NCBI GenBank assembly: GCA_024636475.1
Contig: JAGXHA010000085.1
Span: forward strand, 1-64,000
Direction of reading: 5' to 3'
Length of the DNA: 64,000 nucleotides
Source: Roseobacter sp.
GTDB taxonomy: Bacteria; Pseudomonadota; Alphaproteobacteria; Rhodobacterales; Rhodobacteraceae
Part shown: positions 45,822 through 54,649 of the stretch, one piece after another
How positions within the stretch are numbered: position 1 is the stretch's first letter
Layout of the letters: the number at the start of each line of letters is the position of its first letter
Made by a program: the position numbers and the translations under genes
The notes under the pieces: model-generated
Databases searched by the model: none
The model's input: the letters and a program-made list of their open reading frames with translations, nothing else
What the model was told of the DNA's origin: nothing

Positions 45822-46385
45822 TCATCGACGCACGTCGATTACCCCCTGCTCGGTCACGATCAGATCAAGCGGCTGGTCCGTCGGCTCAAGTGGCAAGGCA
45901 TCGACCTGCTGTCCCGCAAAAGCAAAACCGATAGCAAGCGTGGCCCGACGGGCGCGCAAGTGTTCAAGCGTGCGGTCATAGAACCCGCCGCCATATCCCA
46001 GCCTGTCCCCCTTTTGCGTAAAAGACAGCAACGGCACGATCACGATCTCTGGCTCGAAGAAATCATCCACCGCAGGGATTTGCGCGCCGAACGGCCCGTC
46101 GATCATCGCTGTCTCTGGCACCCACCTAGAAAACCGTAAAGGCTGGTTTGGCCCCGTGATCACCGGGACTCCGACAAGGCCATGCGCAGACGCTTCTGCC
46201 ATGGCCGGACGCGGGTCAATCTCGGTCCGGATCGGCATGAAACCCGACAGCTTCACCCCCCGGTATCCCGCAAGCACCTCGCTCAGATACCCCGCCTGTG
46301 CTGCAGTGGCGGCCTCGAACAAGGGTTTGCGACGCGCAAAAGCGAGCTTGCGGGCAGCGCTTTTTACAGCCGCCAGATCGGTCAT
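45822..46385 (-). CDS. 5-formyltetrahydrofolate cyclo-ligase
   Basis: 187 residues. Converts 5-formyl-THF to 5,10-methenyl-THF with ATP. N-terminal ARKLAFARRKPLFEAA supplies the usual basic helix, GVPVITGPNQPLRFSRW and VIVPLLSFTQKGDRLGYGG are substrate/ATP stretches, and RLGYGGGFYDRTL is the family signature. Start ATG 46385 overlaps the mgtE stop as ATGA. In many proteobacteria this gene neighbours 6S RNA, which makes the following non-coding interval notable. Confidence 0.93.
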   Translation of the reverse strand: MTDLAAVKSAARKLAFARRKPLFEAATAAQAGYLSEVLAGYRGVKLSGFMPIRTEIDPRPAMAEASAHGLVGVPVITGPNQPLRFSRWVPETAMIDGPFGAQIPAVDDFFEPEIVIVPLLSFTQKGDRLGYGGGFYDRTLEHLRARRATLAIGFAFAGQQVDALPLEPTDQPLDLIVTEQGVIDVRR

Positions 46386-47785
46386 AACAAAACAGCTGCA
46401 GCAAGGCCCAGGAATGCGAAAAACCCAACTACGTCTGTCACCGTTGTCACGAACGCACCGGATGCCAACGCAGGGTCGACACCAATACGCTCCAACAGGA
46501 TGGGTATCCCCGTGCCAGCAAGCCCGGCGACGACCATGTTGATCACCATCGCCACCGCAATCACATAGCCCAGCGCCGGAGAGCCGAACCAGATCACACC
46601 GACAATGCCCATGATCACGGAAAAGATAAGGCCGTTGATCAGCCCCACCAGACATTCACGCCTGATGACCCGCCAAACGTTCGACCCCGTCAAATCGCGC
46701 GTGGCAATTGCACGTACCGCAACGGTCAGGCTTTGTGTTCCGGCATTGCCGCCCATCGAGGCGACAATCGGCATCAAGACGGCCAGTGCTACGATTTGCG
46801 CAATCGCGACTTCGAACTGCGAAATCACCATGGACGCGGCAATCGCGGTCACAAGGTTCACGGCCAGCCAAGGCAGGCGCTGCTTTGTCGTCTCGATCAC
46901 CCGGTCAGAAAGCGACCCCTCGCCCACACCGGCAAGGCGCAGGATGTCTTCTTCGTGCTCCTCGTCCAGAACGGCCATCGCATCATCGATGGTGATGACC
47001 CCGATCAAACGCCCCTCGTCGTCGACAACCGGAGCAGAAATCAGGTGATATTGGTTGAACGCATAGGCCACATCGCCTTCGTCTCGCATCGCGGGAATGA
47101 CCTGAAACGTGTCTTCCAGAATATCGCGCAACATCGTCGCACGTTTCGACCGCATCAGCTTGCCCAAAGTCACATTGCCAACAGGATGCAGGCGCGGGTC
47201 GACCATGACGATGTGATAGAACTGATCAGGCAAGTCTTCTTCCGGGGTTTTGCGCAAGAAATCAATCGCTTCGCCAACCGTCCAATGTTCAGGGGCCATC
47301 ACGACCTCGCGCTGCATCAAACGGCCAGCAGAGTATTCAGGGTAGGCCAGCGCCTGTTCGACCGCGGCTCGGTCAACATCTTCAAGTGCGCCCAGAATGG
47401 TTTCGGCCTGCGCGTCCTCAAGATCCTCGATCAGGTCAACAACATCATCGCTGTCCAGTTCGCGCACCGCGTCGGACAGAACCTGAGGCGTCAGGATGCC
47501 AATGACTTCTTCACGGATCGACTCGTCAAGCTCGGTCAGGATTTCGCCGTCAAATTCACGGTCATAAAGCCGGATCAGCTTGGTCCGCTCAAAACTGCTG
47601 ATCTGTTCCAGAAGATCGGCGATGTCAGCCGCGTGCAGCGGCTCCATCAACTCGGTCAGCTTGGCCGCATCATCAATCTCGACCGCATAAAGAATCGAGG
47701 CAACTGCCTTTTTATTCAGCTTGTAAGCCTCAGATTCGTCTTCTGCTTCGGGGGCTACATCCAGTTCACGCATTTCATCAGACAT
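46382..47785 (-). CDS. mgtE: Magnesium transporter MgtE
   Basis: 467 residues. Cytosolic MgtE-N superhelical domain (about 30-150: LLEQISSFERTKLIRLYD, LDSDDVVDLIEDLEDAQ), a CBS pair (about 155-280, with APVVDDEGRLIGVITIDD), then five membrane segments with NAGTQSLTVAVRA and VTTVTDVVGFFAFLG. MgtE is a Mg2+-gated channel closed by Mg2+ bound in the cytosolic domains. ATG 47785 has GGGG just upstream; GTG 47788 is an alternative. Divergent from guaD across 114 nt. Confidence 0.95.
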   Translation of the reverse strand: MSDEMRELDVAPEAEDESEAYKLNKKAVASILYAVEIDDAAKLTELMEPLHAADIADLLEQISSFERTKLIRLYDREFDGEILTELDESIREEVIGILTPQVLSDAVRELDSDDVVDLIEDLEDAQAETILGALEDVDRAAVEQALAYPEYSAGRLMQREVVMAPEHWTVGEAIDFLRKTPEEDLPDQFYHIVMVDPRLHPVGNVTLGKLMRSKRATMLRDILEDTFQVIPAMRDEGDVAYAFNQYHLISAPVVDDEGRLIGVITIDDAMAVLDEEHEEDILRLAGVGEGSLSDRVIETTKQRLPWLAVNLVTAIAASMVISQFEVAIAQIVALAVLMPIVASMGGNAGTQSLTVAVRAIATRDLTGSNVWRVIRRECLVGLINGLIFSVIMGIVGVIWFGSPALGYVIAVAMVINMVVAGLAGTGIPILLERIGVDPALASGAFVTTVTDVVGFFAFLGLAAAVLL

Positions 47786-47899
47786 CACACACCCCTTTAA
47801 TTTGCATGTACAATAGTAGCCGCACTATCGGGTTACAATGGCGCGAAAATACGCATTCATACGATTGTTCCTCTGGCCGTCAGGTCTTAAGCTAGCGGC

Positions 47900-49192
47900 A
47901 TGAAACAACAAACGCTCCTTCTGGGTCAGACCCTGAATTTCAATGGCAATCCACTTGAGGAAAGCTGGGAAGACACCGTATCAATAGACAGCTCAGGGGG
48001 TGTGCTGATCGAAGACGGCCATATCCGGGCAGTGGGAAATGGGGCTGAGTTGCGCAAGGCGCACCCCCTCGCCCAAGTCACAGACTACGCAGATGCGTTG
48101 ATCTGCCCGGGATTTGTGGACGCGCATGTCCACTACCCCCAGACGGCCATTATCGCAAGCTGGGGCAAGCGGCTGATCGACTGGCTGAACCTCTATACCT
48201 TCCCCGAAGAAATGCGGCTGGCAGATCCTGCCTATGCCACTGAAATTGCGGGCCGCTATCTGGATCTTACGCTTGCGCATGGCACCACCACGGTCTGCTC
48301 TTTTGCAACGATCACGCCCCAAAGTGTCGATGCGATCTTTGAGGCCGCAGCCCTTCGCGGTCAGCGCATCGTTGCGGGCAAAACCTGCATGGACAGAAAC
48401 GCTCCGGACGGGCTGTGTGATACCGCGCAATCGGCTTATGATGACAGCAAGGCCCTGATCGAACGCTGGCAGGGCAAAGGCCGCGCGGGCTATGCCATTA
48501 CGCCACGCTTCACGCCCACATCCACCCCCGATCAGCTGGCCGCTTTGGGCGCGCTTTGGGCGGAACACCCCGACTGTCTGATGCAAACCCACCTGAGCGA
48601 GCAACTTGACGAGATTGCCTGGGTTCGCGAGCTTGTTCCACAGGCCCGCGACTATCTGGATACCTACGAGGAACACGGCCTGATCGGCGCGCGCGCCGTC
48701 TACGGTCATGCAATTCACCTGACCCCGCGCGAGAGTGACCGGATTTCAGAAACCGGCGCAGCCCTTGTCCATTGCCCCACATCCAATACCTTCATTGGTT
48801 CCGGTCTTTTTGACATGGCGGGCCTTGCCGCGCGCCGTATCCCGATCGGGCTTGCCACAGATACGGGCGGGGGGTCGTCGTTTTCCATGCTGCGAACGAT
48901 GGCAGCCGCCTATGAGATAGGACAACTGCGCGGCGCACCACTTCATGCAGCCCAGCTTATTTGGCTGGCCACAGCCGGATCAGCCCGCAGCCTTCACCTG
49001 CATGAAAAAATCGGCACCCTGAACGCAGGTTTTGAGGCAGACATCACAATCCTTGATCTTGCCTCGACCCCTGCCATTGCGCAGCGGGCGTCAAACGCTC
49101 AAAACATCTGGGATATGGTTTTTGCAACGCTGATGATGGGCGATGACCGAGCCATCAAAGATGTCTGGGTCGCAGGTCAAAGGCGGGTCTGA
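47900..49192 (+). CDS. guaD: Guanine deaminase
   Basis: 430-residue zinc amidohydrolase converting guanine to xanthine. PGFVDAHVHYPQ has the first two zinc His; TFPEEMRLADPAYATEIA is characteristic of guanine deaminase; MQTHLSEQLDEIAWV and VYGHAIHLTPRE supply further His ligands; ATDTGGGSSFSML carries the catalytic/ligand Asp. Standalone plus-strand gene with a short leader. A family-B repeat follows the stop. An 8-oxoguanine deaminase is encoded 560 nt away on the other strand. Confidence 0.93.
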   Translation: MKQQTLLLGQTLNFNGNPLEESWEDTVSIDSSGGVLIEDGHIRAVGNGAELRKAHPLAQVTDYADALICPGFVDAHVHYPQTAIIASWGKRLIDWLNLYTFPEEMRLADPAYATEIAGRYLDLTLAHGTTTVCSFATITPQSVDAIFEAAALRGQRIVAGKTCMDRNAPDGLCDTAQSAYDDSKALIERWQGKGRAGYAITPRFTPTSTPDQLAALGALWAEHPDCLMQTHLSEQLDEIAWVRELVPQARDYLDTYEEHGLIGARAVYGHAIHLTPRESDRISETGAALVHCPTSNTFIGSGLFDMAGLAARRIPIGLATDTGGGSSFSMLRTMAAAYEIGQLRGAPLHAAQLIWLATAGSARSLHLHEKIGTLNAGFEADITILDLASTPAIAQRASNAQNIWDMVFATLMMGDDRAIKDVWVAGQRRV

Positions 49193-49200
49193 TCCAGCTT

Positions 49201-49233
49201 CATTTTGCCAAATAAACTCTCCGCGAAGCGTCC
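49201..49233 (+). repeat. Intergenic repeat, family B, copy 1
   Basis: CATTTTGCCAAATAAACTCT then CCGCGAAGCG; same opening as the copy at 59970. It lies 9 nt after the guaD stop. Copies share AAATAAACTC and a GC-rich pairing tail. Confidence 0.5.
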
Positions 49234-49328
49234 ATCGCTTCAGACAACTTCAAACGAAAAGGTATTGGGCTCAGGGATCGTCCGAGCACCTATAAAAAGA
49301 ATGCAGCGCAGCTGCGCCGCTGAATTGT

Positions 49329-49754
49329 TCAACAAGGTGCCGCCAGAACCATGGCCCAAATACGATCAGGGCCCTCGAACAGCCCAAATTCCTTGGCATT
49401 TTCATTGATCATGTTCGAAAAATGCCCCGGTGACTGCGCCCAGCCCTGCATCACCTGATTAAGGTCGCGCTGCCCCTTGGCGAGGTTCTCGGCGACGAAA
49501 CACCATTTGTACTGCTGCTTTTTCACACGCTCGCCGACGCTTGATCCGTTGCGACCCTCATGCGCAAAATAGCCGTGTTTCGCCATATCCAAAGCATGTG
49601 CCTTGGCGGCGGCTTCCAGCGTGGTCGAGTAGTCCACAGCTGCCGCTCCGTTCGCCGCACGCAGATCATTCAGCGCCTTTGTCGCCGCCGGGTTGGCCGC
49701 AGCCGATACGCTCATAACGGTCAGAAAGACACAAAACAGCCAAAGCATTCTCAT
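49329..49754 (-). CDS. CAP-domain (SCP/PR1-like) secreted protein
   Basis: 141 residues with a signal peptide (about 1-20, MLWLFCVFLTVMSVSAAA). The rest is a CAP fold: LNDLRAANGAAAVDYSTTLE, KAHALDMAKHGYFAHEG (first His), GERVKKQQYKWCFVAENLA (Glu), and MQGWAQSPGHFSNMI (second His). Two cysteines (in KWCFV and at the C-terminus) may pair. Bacterial CAP proteins are usually extracellular or periplasmic, function often unknown. Overlaps the upstream deaminase gene by ATGA, so it is the last gene of a three-gene coupled set. Confidence 0.85.
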   Translation of the reverse strand: MRMLWLFCVFLTVMSVSAAANPAATKALNDLRAANGAAAVDYSTTLEAAAKAHALDMAKHGYFAHEGRNGSSVGERVKKQQYKWCFVAENLAKGQRDLNQVMQGWAQSPGHFSNMINENAKEFGLFEGPDRIWAMVLAAPC

Positions 49755-51091
49755 ATCTTATCCCTCAACTCTCGGGCCAGAACGTTTTGCCGGGCAATTT
49801 GCGCATGCAGATCAATCGTCTGAAGATGGCCGCCTTGAACGACCAGCCGACCTTCAACCAGCAAATCGCGCACAGTCGTAGGGCCCGCCAACAGCAATGC
49901 TGCCGGATCCCAACTTCCAGCGCTTTCAATGCCGCTCACATCCCAGATGGCGATGTCGGCACGCGCTCCAACCGCGATGCGCCCGCATTCGGGGCGGCCC
50001 AGCACATCCGCGCCGCCACGGGTGGCAATCTCGAGCGCTTCGCGCGCGCTCATCGCGTCAGCCCCCCGCACCACCCTTTGCAACAGCATCGCTTGGCGTG
50101 CCTCTGACACCAGTTTTCCTGCGTCATTACTGGCCGATCCGTCCACGCCCAGCCCCACTTTCACCCCGGCATCCCGCATCGCGCGGACCGGCGCGATGCC
50201 GGACCCAAGCCGACAGTTAGAGCAAGGACAATGCGCGACACCTGTTCCCGTTTGGGCAAAAAGGTCAATCTCGCTTGGGTCAAGCTTTACACAATGCGCG
50301 TGCCAGACGTCAGGGCCAACCCAACCCAAATCCATCGCATACTGGCCCGGACGGCACCCGAATTTTTCCAAAGAATAAGCGATGTCTTCGCTGTTCTCGG
50401 CCAGATGTGTGTGCAGCATAACCCCTTTATCGCGGGCCAGCACAGCAGCATCCCGCATCAGATTGCGGCTGACAGAGAAGGGCGAACAAGGCGCGATGGC
50501 CACACGGCACATCGACGATGGACGATCATCGTGAAAGGCGTCGATCACACGAATGCAGTCTTCAAGAATCGCGGCCTCGTCCTCGACCAGGGCGTCTGGC
50601 GGCAACCCGCCATCGCTCTCACCGATGCTCATAGCGCCACGTGTCGGCTGGAACCGCAGACCAACTTCGGCAGCCGCATGGATCGTATCCTCCAGCCGCG
50701 ACCCGTTGGGGTAAAGATAAAGGTGATCCGAGCTTAATGTGCAGCCGGACAAGGCCAACTCGGCCAAGCCTATTTGTGCAGAGGTAAACATATGCTCCGC
50801 CGTGAACCTCGCCCAGATCGGATAGAGGGTCTTGAGCCATCCAAACAGCAACGCATCCTGTCCGCCCGGCACCGCACGGGTGAGTGTCTGATAAAGGTGG
50901 TGATGCGTGTTAACGAGGCCCGGTGTCACCACACAGCCGCGTGCATCGATGACCTCGCCCATCGTCTCAAGCGCATGCCCCACAGCGACAATCACGCCGT
51001 CACGCAACACGATATCAGCCCCCGCCAACTCGCGACGTTCGTCATCCATGGTCAGGATATGGTCCGCGTTTCGGATCACAACCTCGGTCAT
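49751..51091 (-). CDS. 8-oxoguanine deaminase (amidohydrolase)
   Basis: 446 residues of the TrzN/AtzB-like amidohydrolases. PGLVNTHHHLYQTLTRAVPG has the His-x-His zinc motif, MLHTHLAENSEDI and WHAHCVKLDPSE the next His, LGVDGSASNDAG the ligand Asp. LLFGWLKTLYPIWARF fits the 8-oxoguanine deaminase subgroup, which turns 8-oxoguanine into urate; hydroxyatrazine-type or isoxanthopterin deamination are alternatives. Start ATG 51091 is favoured because it overlaps the hisN-like stop as ATGA (51088-51091). Confidence 0.82.
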   Translation of the reverse strand: MTEVVIRNADHILTMDDERRELAGADIVLRDGVIVAVGHALETMGEVIDARGCVVTPGLVNTHHHLYQTLTRAVPGGQDALLFGWLKTLYPIWARFTAEHMFTSAQIGLAELALSGCTLSSDHLYLYPNGSRLEDTIHAAAEVGLRFQPTRGAMSIGESDGGLPPDALVEDEAAILEDCIRVIDAFHDDRPSSMCRVAIAPCSPFSVSRNLMRDAAVLARDKGVMLHTHLAENSEDIAYSLEKFGCRPGQYAMDLGWVGPDVWHAHCVKLDPSEIDLFAQTGTGVAHCPCSNCRLGSGIAPVRAMRDAGVKVGLGVDGSASNDAGKLVSEARQAMLLQRVVRGADAMSAREALEIATRGGADVLGRPECGRIAVGARADIAIWDVSGIESAGSWDPAALLLAGPTTVRDLLVEGRLVVQGGHLQTIDLHAQIARQNVLARELRDKI

Positions 51092-51894
51092 GAGGTGCAA
51101 CTCTTGAGGATCTCCAAAGCCTGCGCATGGATGTCGGCATTTGCTGCGGCAATGGCGCGCCCGCCGTGATGGGCAGGGCCACCCTGCCAGTCTGTCACGA
51201 TTCCACCAGCCGCCTGAACAACTGCAATTGGTGCTTGAATATCATAGGTTTGCAAGCCGGCCTCAATCACCAGATCAACCTGCCCCGCCGCAACCAGCGC
51301 GTAGGCGTAGCAATCCATACCGTGGCGGGTAAGGCGTGCCTTTTGCGAGACTTTCGCAAATGCCGCGCCCTCTGCCTTGGTTCCAACCTCTGGAAAGGTG
51401 GTAAATACTGTCGCCTCGGACAGATCACGCGGCCTGCGTGTTGCCAGTTTATGCGTCCCGGTCGGGCCCGTCATCGTGGCAATGCCGGGCCCCCCAATGA
51501 ACCTTTCGCCAATATAGGGTTGGTCGATGATCCCGAAGAACGGGCCGTCGCAATCACCAATCGCAATCAGCACACCCCATGTCGGCGTTCCAGATATAAA
51601 ACCACGCGTCCCGTCGATCGGATCCAAGACCCACGTCAGCCCCGAAGTGCCTTTGACTGCGCCATACTCTTCGCCCAACACGGCATCATCAGGGCGCTCT
51701 CGTGCCAGGATTTCAAGCATCGCACGCTCTGCCGCCCGGTCAGCGACGGTGACCGGATCGTACCCTTGGGCCAACTTGTTATCAGTCGACAGATCAATAG
51801 AGCGAAAATGAGCTAACGTTTCGAGGCGCGCGGCATCGGCCAGCAAATGGCCAACGCGCAAAATATCAGGATCTAGTCTGGTATGATTTTTCAT
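51088..51894 (-). CDS. hisN: Inositol-monophosphatase-fold phosphatase, likely histidinol-phosphatase HisN
   Basis: 268 residues. Metal-binding motifs: VLGEEYGAVKG, WVLDPIDGTRGFISG and QTYDIQAPIAVVQAAGG, typical of the IMPase fold with DPIDGT. TPTWGVLIAIGDCDGPFFGI follows the HisN-type layout described in actinobacteria and alphaproteobacteria, so dephosphorylation of histidinol phosphate is likely; inositol monophosphate is the alternative. Start ATG 51894 is preferred over a longer frame to 51930. First gene of a set coupled by ATGA overlaps. Confidence 0.8.
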   Translation of the reverse strand: MKNHTRLDPDILRVGHLLADAARLETLAHFRSIDLSTDNKLAQGYDPVTVADRAAERAMLEILARERPDDAVLGEEYGAVKGTSGLTWVLDPIDGTRGFISGTPTWGVLIAIGDCDGPFFGIIDQPYIGERFIGGPGIATMTGPTGTHKLATRRPRDLSEATVFTTFPEVGTKAEGAAFAKVSQKARLTRHGMDCYAYALVAAGQVDLVIEAGLQTYDIQAPIAVVQAAGGIVTDWQGGPAHHGGRAIAAANADIHAQALEILKSCTS

Positions 51895-51951
51895 GGCTCT
51901 TGGACTGCCATCATCCTCTAGCTGTTGCAAGAACCATGATATCTGACACCG

Positions 51952-52326
51952 TCAGGCGACATCGCTCAGGACGCGGGCCAGTTCAAACAGACGCCGACGT
52001 TGGTTTTCAGGGATAGCATAGTAAGAGCGGACCAAATCCATCGCTTCCTTGTCCCCGATCAAATCTGCGGGGATGTTTTCGGGCACAGTCTCGTTCTTTG
52101 TTTTCTCGGCTTCAAGGCCTTCAAAGAAATGCGCCACATCTACGTTTAAAGCGTCTGCAATGTCCCACAAGCGCGACGCGCTGACGCGATTTGCACCTGT
52201 CTCGTATTTTTGAATTTGCTGGAACTTAATCCCCACCAGTTCAGCAAGTTTTTGCTGTGTCATTCCGGTCAACCAACGGCGCTGGCGAATACGCTGTCCT
52301 ACGTGGACATCTACTTTATGGGGCAT
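51952..52326 (-). CDS. XRE family transcriptional regulator
   Basis: 124 residues. Helix-turn-helix at about 8-62 (VGQRIRQRRWLTGMTQQKLA, VGIKFQQIQKYETGANRVS), then an acidic linker and a C-terminal helix pair (EAMDLVRSYYAIPENQRRRL). This is the small SinR-like regulator often present in alphaproteobacteria. Start ATG 52326; TTG just before is less likely. Separated from hisN by 57 nt, so possibly in the same transcript. Target unknown. Confidence 0.85.
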   Translation of the reverse strand: MPHKVDVHVGQRIRQRRWLTGMTQQKLAELVGIKFQQIQKYETGANRVSASRLWDIADALNVDVAHFFEGLEAEKTKNETVPENIPADLIGDKEAMDLVRSYYAIPENQRRRLFELARVLSDVA

Positions 52327-53189
52327 CAATAATACTCTTTCCAGTGAGGAGCGCCTTTCACAGCGCTTAACTTTACATGACGCGGGGGTGGGAGCAGATG
52401 TCTCCTGTCCTACGTTTCAGCAAAATGGCAAAATTACTGAGCTTTCGCAAATAATAACTAATTTTGCGCCCGTCCAGATGGTTCGATAGCCAAGTTGTCT
52501 GCAACCCTTTTTACTGCATGACGCATAGCCATTCGAGTTTTGCACTTTATGCGTGTATCCCAATCGTAGCACCGAAATCGAGCAGTGCAAAACATCTTCG
52601 CAAATAATCGGTTAATGCAGCTGATCAACCAAGGAATTCCACGCTGCAAAGCGTGGCAGCGTCAATAATTTGAGGGGTTTCATAGGGTTACAAGGGCCTG
52701 AAGACAACCGATCAAGCGAGGTTGGATGCGCAGAGTTTTGCCGATATGGGGCAAATCATGACAATCCAGCCAATCTTAAAGGATCAAGATGGAAGTTCTT
52801 TGGTCGCAACAAATGCCGGCACATAGGTTCCTCAAAAGAATCATGCAGCATGTGTTTCGCCATTCGTGCCTCGGAAAAATCAATTGTCCCAAAAGCTGGC
52901 TGAACAAGACAGCATCGCCTTCATCACGCCTGTTGCAAATTGCTGTCTTCGATGGCTTTGCTTTCTGCTTTTCGCATCGTGGTACAACGGTTCACCCTAT
53001 AATTCTGGCGCTTGAAACAGCGACGAAACAACGCAGGTCGATGATCCTTTGGTCTTTTAACTGCGCCCAAAACAACTGCACATTCGATCGGTACGGGGCA
53101 TGCCAGCCAGAGAACAAAGCTGATGGCGTCCTCAGACCCACCAAAATATCTAACTTTTACAACATTTTAAACGCCAAACCACCTGCGAC

Positions 53190-53239
53190 CGACCCATCGG
53201 CATATAAGCACCGGGTTTACCGCGTCTGGGTCGTTTTTT
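53190..53239 (+). terminator. Terminator-like hairpin in the gene-poor interval
   Basis: CGACCCA (53190-53196) pairs with TGGGTCG (53227-53233) and is followed by T6 (53234-53239); a smaller CGG/CCG stem lies within the loop. It implies that something is transcribed rightwards from upstream in this interval. Confidence 0.4.
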
Positions 53240-53312
53240 GACCATTTCGATCAGATTTCCTAAAAAGCGAAGGTCTTATTGAGAACACCTGCGTTTAATC
53301 CTCCAAAAACTC

Positions 53313-53341
53313 TTGAAAACCCAGCCCAGCCAACCGATATT
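53313..53341 (+). promoter_or_regulatory. Candidate promoter of the Bax-inhibitor-1 gene
   Basis: TTGAAA, 17-nt spacer, GATATT, 62 nt before the start codon. Pattern match only. Confidence 0.35.
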
Positions 53342-53403
53342 CAACGCAATACCGGGATAGGAATACTTATTTCGGAACATGTTTTACCAATTGGAGGATT
53401 TTC

Positions 53404-54180
53404 ATGGCTGACGTGAATACAATCCGGTCCGCAACCGGATCCCGCGCCGCCGCAATCGACGAGGGGCTGCGCACTCACATGAACAAGGTGTATGCTACCA
53501 TGTCGATCGGCATGCTCATCACCTTTGCTGCTGCTTGGGCCATTTCCGGCTTGGCGGTCACGACTGACCCTGCTGCTGCTGTCGGGCAGATCGGTGCTGA
53601 CAAATATCTGACCGCCTTAGGGTCGGCCTTGTACATGTCACCGCTCAAATGGGTCGTCATGTTCGCGCCGCTTGCCTTTGTCTTCGGCCTTGGTGCCGCC
53701 ATGAACAAAATCTCGGCCGCGACTGCACAGGTGCTGTTCTACGCATTTGCCGCCGTCATGGGTGTGTCGATCAGTTCGATCTTTCTGGTCTTCACCGGCT
53801 ATTCGATCATCCAGATCTTTCTGGTGACTTCTATCGCCTTCGCCTCGTTGTCTTTGTGGGGATACACCACCAAGAAAGATATCTCCGGTTGGGGTAGCTT
53901 CTTGATCATGGGTGTCGTCGGATTGATCGTCGCGTCGATCGTGAATATCTTTCTTGCGTCCCCTGCACTGGTCTTTGCGATCTCTGCCATCGGTGTTTTG
54001 ATCTTTGCCGGGCTGACAGCTTACGACACGCAGAATATCAAGAACACCTATCTTGCTCACGCGGAGCATGGCGATCAAGAATGGCTGCAGAAGTCTGGGA
54101 TCATGGGCGCACTCAGCCTGTACCTGAACTTTATCAACATGTTCATGATGCTGCTGCAATTGTTCGGCAACCGCGAATAA
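53404..54180 (+). CDS. Bax inhibitor-1/YccA family membrane protein
   Basis: 258 residues, seven membrane segments. After a soluble N-terminus comes HMNKVYATMSIGMLITFAAA, then LKWVVMFAPLAFVFGLGA, and the characteristic GLTAYDTQNIKNTYL near the end, whose Asp belongs to the di-aspartate pH sensor of BI-1 proteins. Bacterial members behave as pH-dependent Ca2+ leak channels; YccA inhibits FtsH in E. coli. GGAGG 8 nt before ATG 53404. Preceded by a long non-coding stretch and followed by a strong terminator, so monocistronic. Confidence 0.93.
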   Translation: MADVNTIRSATGSRAAAIDEGLRTHMNKVYATMSIGMLITFAAAWAISGLAVTTDPAAAVGQIGADKYLTALGSALYMSPLKWVVMFAPLAFVFGLGAAMNKISAATAQVLFYAFAAVMGVSISSIFLVFTGYSIIQIFLVTSIAFASLSLWGYTTKKDISGWGSFLIMGVVGLIVASIVNIFLASPALVFAISAIGVLIFAGLTAYDTQNIKNTYLAHAEHGDQEWLQKSGIMGALSLYLNFINMFMMLLQLFGNRE

Positions 54181-54215
54181 CAGCTTCAAGCCATACTGGT
54201 AATATGAAACCACAC

Positions 54216-54246
54216 AACGCCCGTCAGAGAAATCTGGCGGGCGTTT
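54216..54246 (+). terminator. Intrinsic terminator with GAAA tetraloop
   Basis: AACGCCCG (54216-54223) pairs with CGGGCGTT (54238-54245), continued by CAGA/TCTG around the loop GAAA (54229-54232); TTTCTCGTTT follows. Ends the Bax-inhibitor-1 transcript. Confidence 0.8.
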
Positions 54247-54333
54247 CTCGTTTCACGCGACGCACTGTGATCTTGCACGCCCTGCCGCACTGGACAATGC
54301 TTGATACAGGTCAGGAGTTGAAAGGAGCGCGCC

Positions 54334-54642
54334 ATGCTGGAACTACGCCCAAACTGTGAGATGTGTGACAAGGATCTGCCGCCTCATGCCTTGGACGCGA
54401 GAATTTGCAGCTATGAATGCACGTTCTGCGCCGTCTGCGTTGATGTTGTCTTGAAAAACGTCTGTCCCAATTGCGCGGGGGGATTTGTGCCGCGCCCTAT
54501 CCGGCCGCAACAAGACCGGCGCACGGGCGTCAGCCTGAAGCACCAGAAGGCATCGACACAGCGACGCAGTCTGAAATACAGCCTTGAAGATATCGCACGC
54601 CAAACGGACGCGACCAAGGACATTGCCCCGCAAGATCGATAG
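54334..54642 (+). CDS. DUF1272 zinc-ribbon-like protein
   Basis: 102 residues. Starts MLELRPNCEMCDKDLPP, the DUF1272 opening. Eight cysteines are grouped as CEMC, CSYECTFCAVC and CPNC within residues 8-48, so one or two structural zinc sites are expected. The C-terminal half is basic and probably flexible (QQDRRTGVSLKHQKASTQRR). AAGGAG about 7 nt before ATG. Function of DUF1272 unknown. Downstream lies a decayed SDR gene. Confidence 0.85.
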   Translation: MLELRPNCEMCDKDLPPHALDARICSYECTFCAVCVDVVLKNVCPNCAGGFVPRPIRPQQDRRTGVSLKHQKASTQRRSLKYSLEDIARQTDATKDIAPQDR

Positions 54643-54649
54643 GCCTTTA

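Larger units (their letters stand above)
52327..53403. other. Gene-poor interval of about 1.1 kb
   Basis: I see no convincing coding gene here. Open frames exist (52670-52903 and 52789-53241, plus; 52458-52649, minus) but their translations are cysteine-rich without domain pattern, and none has a good ribosome-binding site. Composition is AT-richer than the neighbours. Visible structure: inverted repeat GTTTTGCACT (52537-52546) / AGTGCAAAAC (52584-52593), hairpin CCACGC-TGCAAA-GCGTGG (52639-52656), two copies of TTCGCAAATAAT, a terminator-like hairpin with T6 at 53190-53239, and a candidate promoter at 53313-53341. A small RNA or the remains of an inserted element are both possible. Confidence 0.5.

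Noticed and set aside
52789..53241. A 150-codon plus-strand frame in the gene-poor interval
   Set aside because: No ribosome-binding site, cysteine-rich and domain-less translation; it ends inside a terminator-like hairpin.
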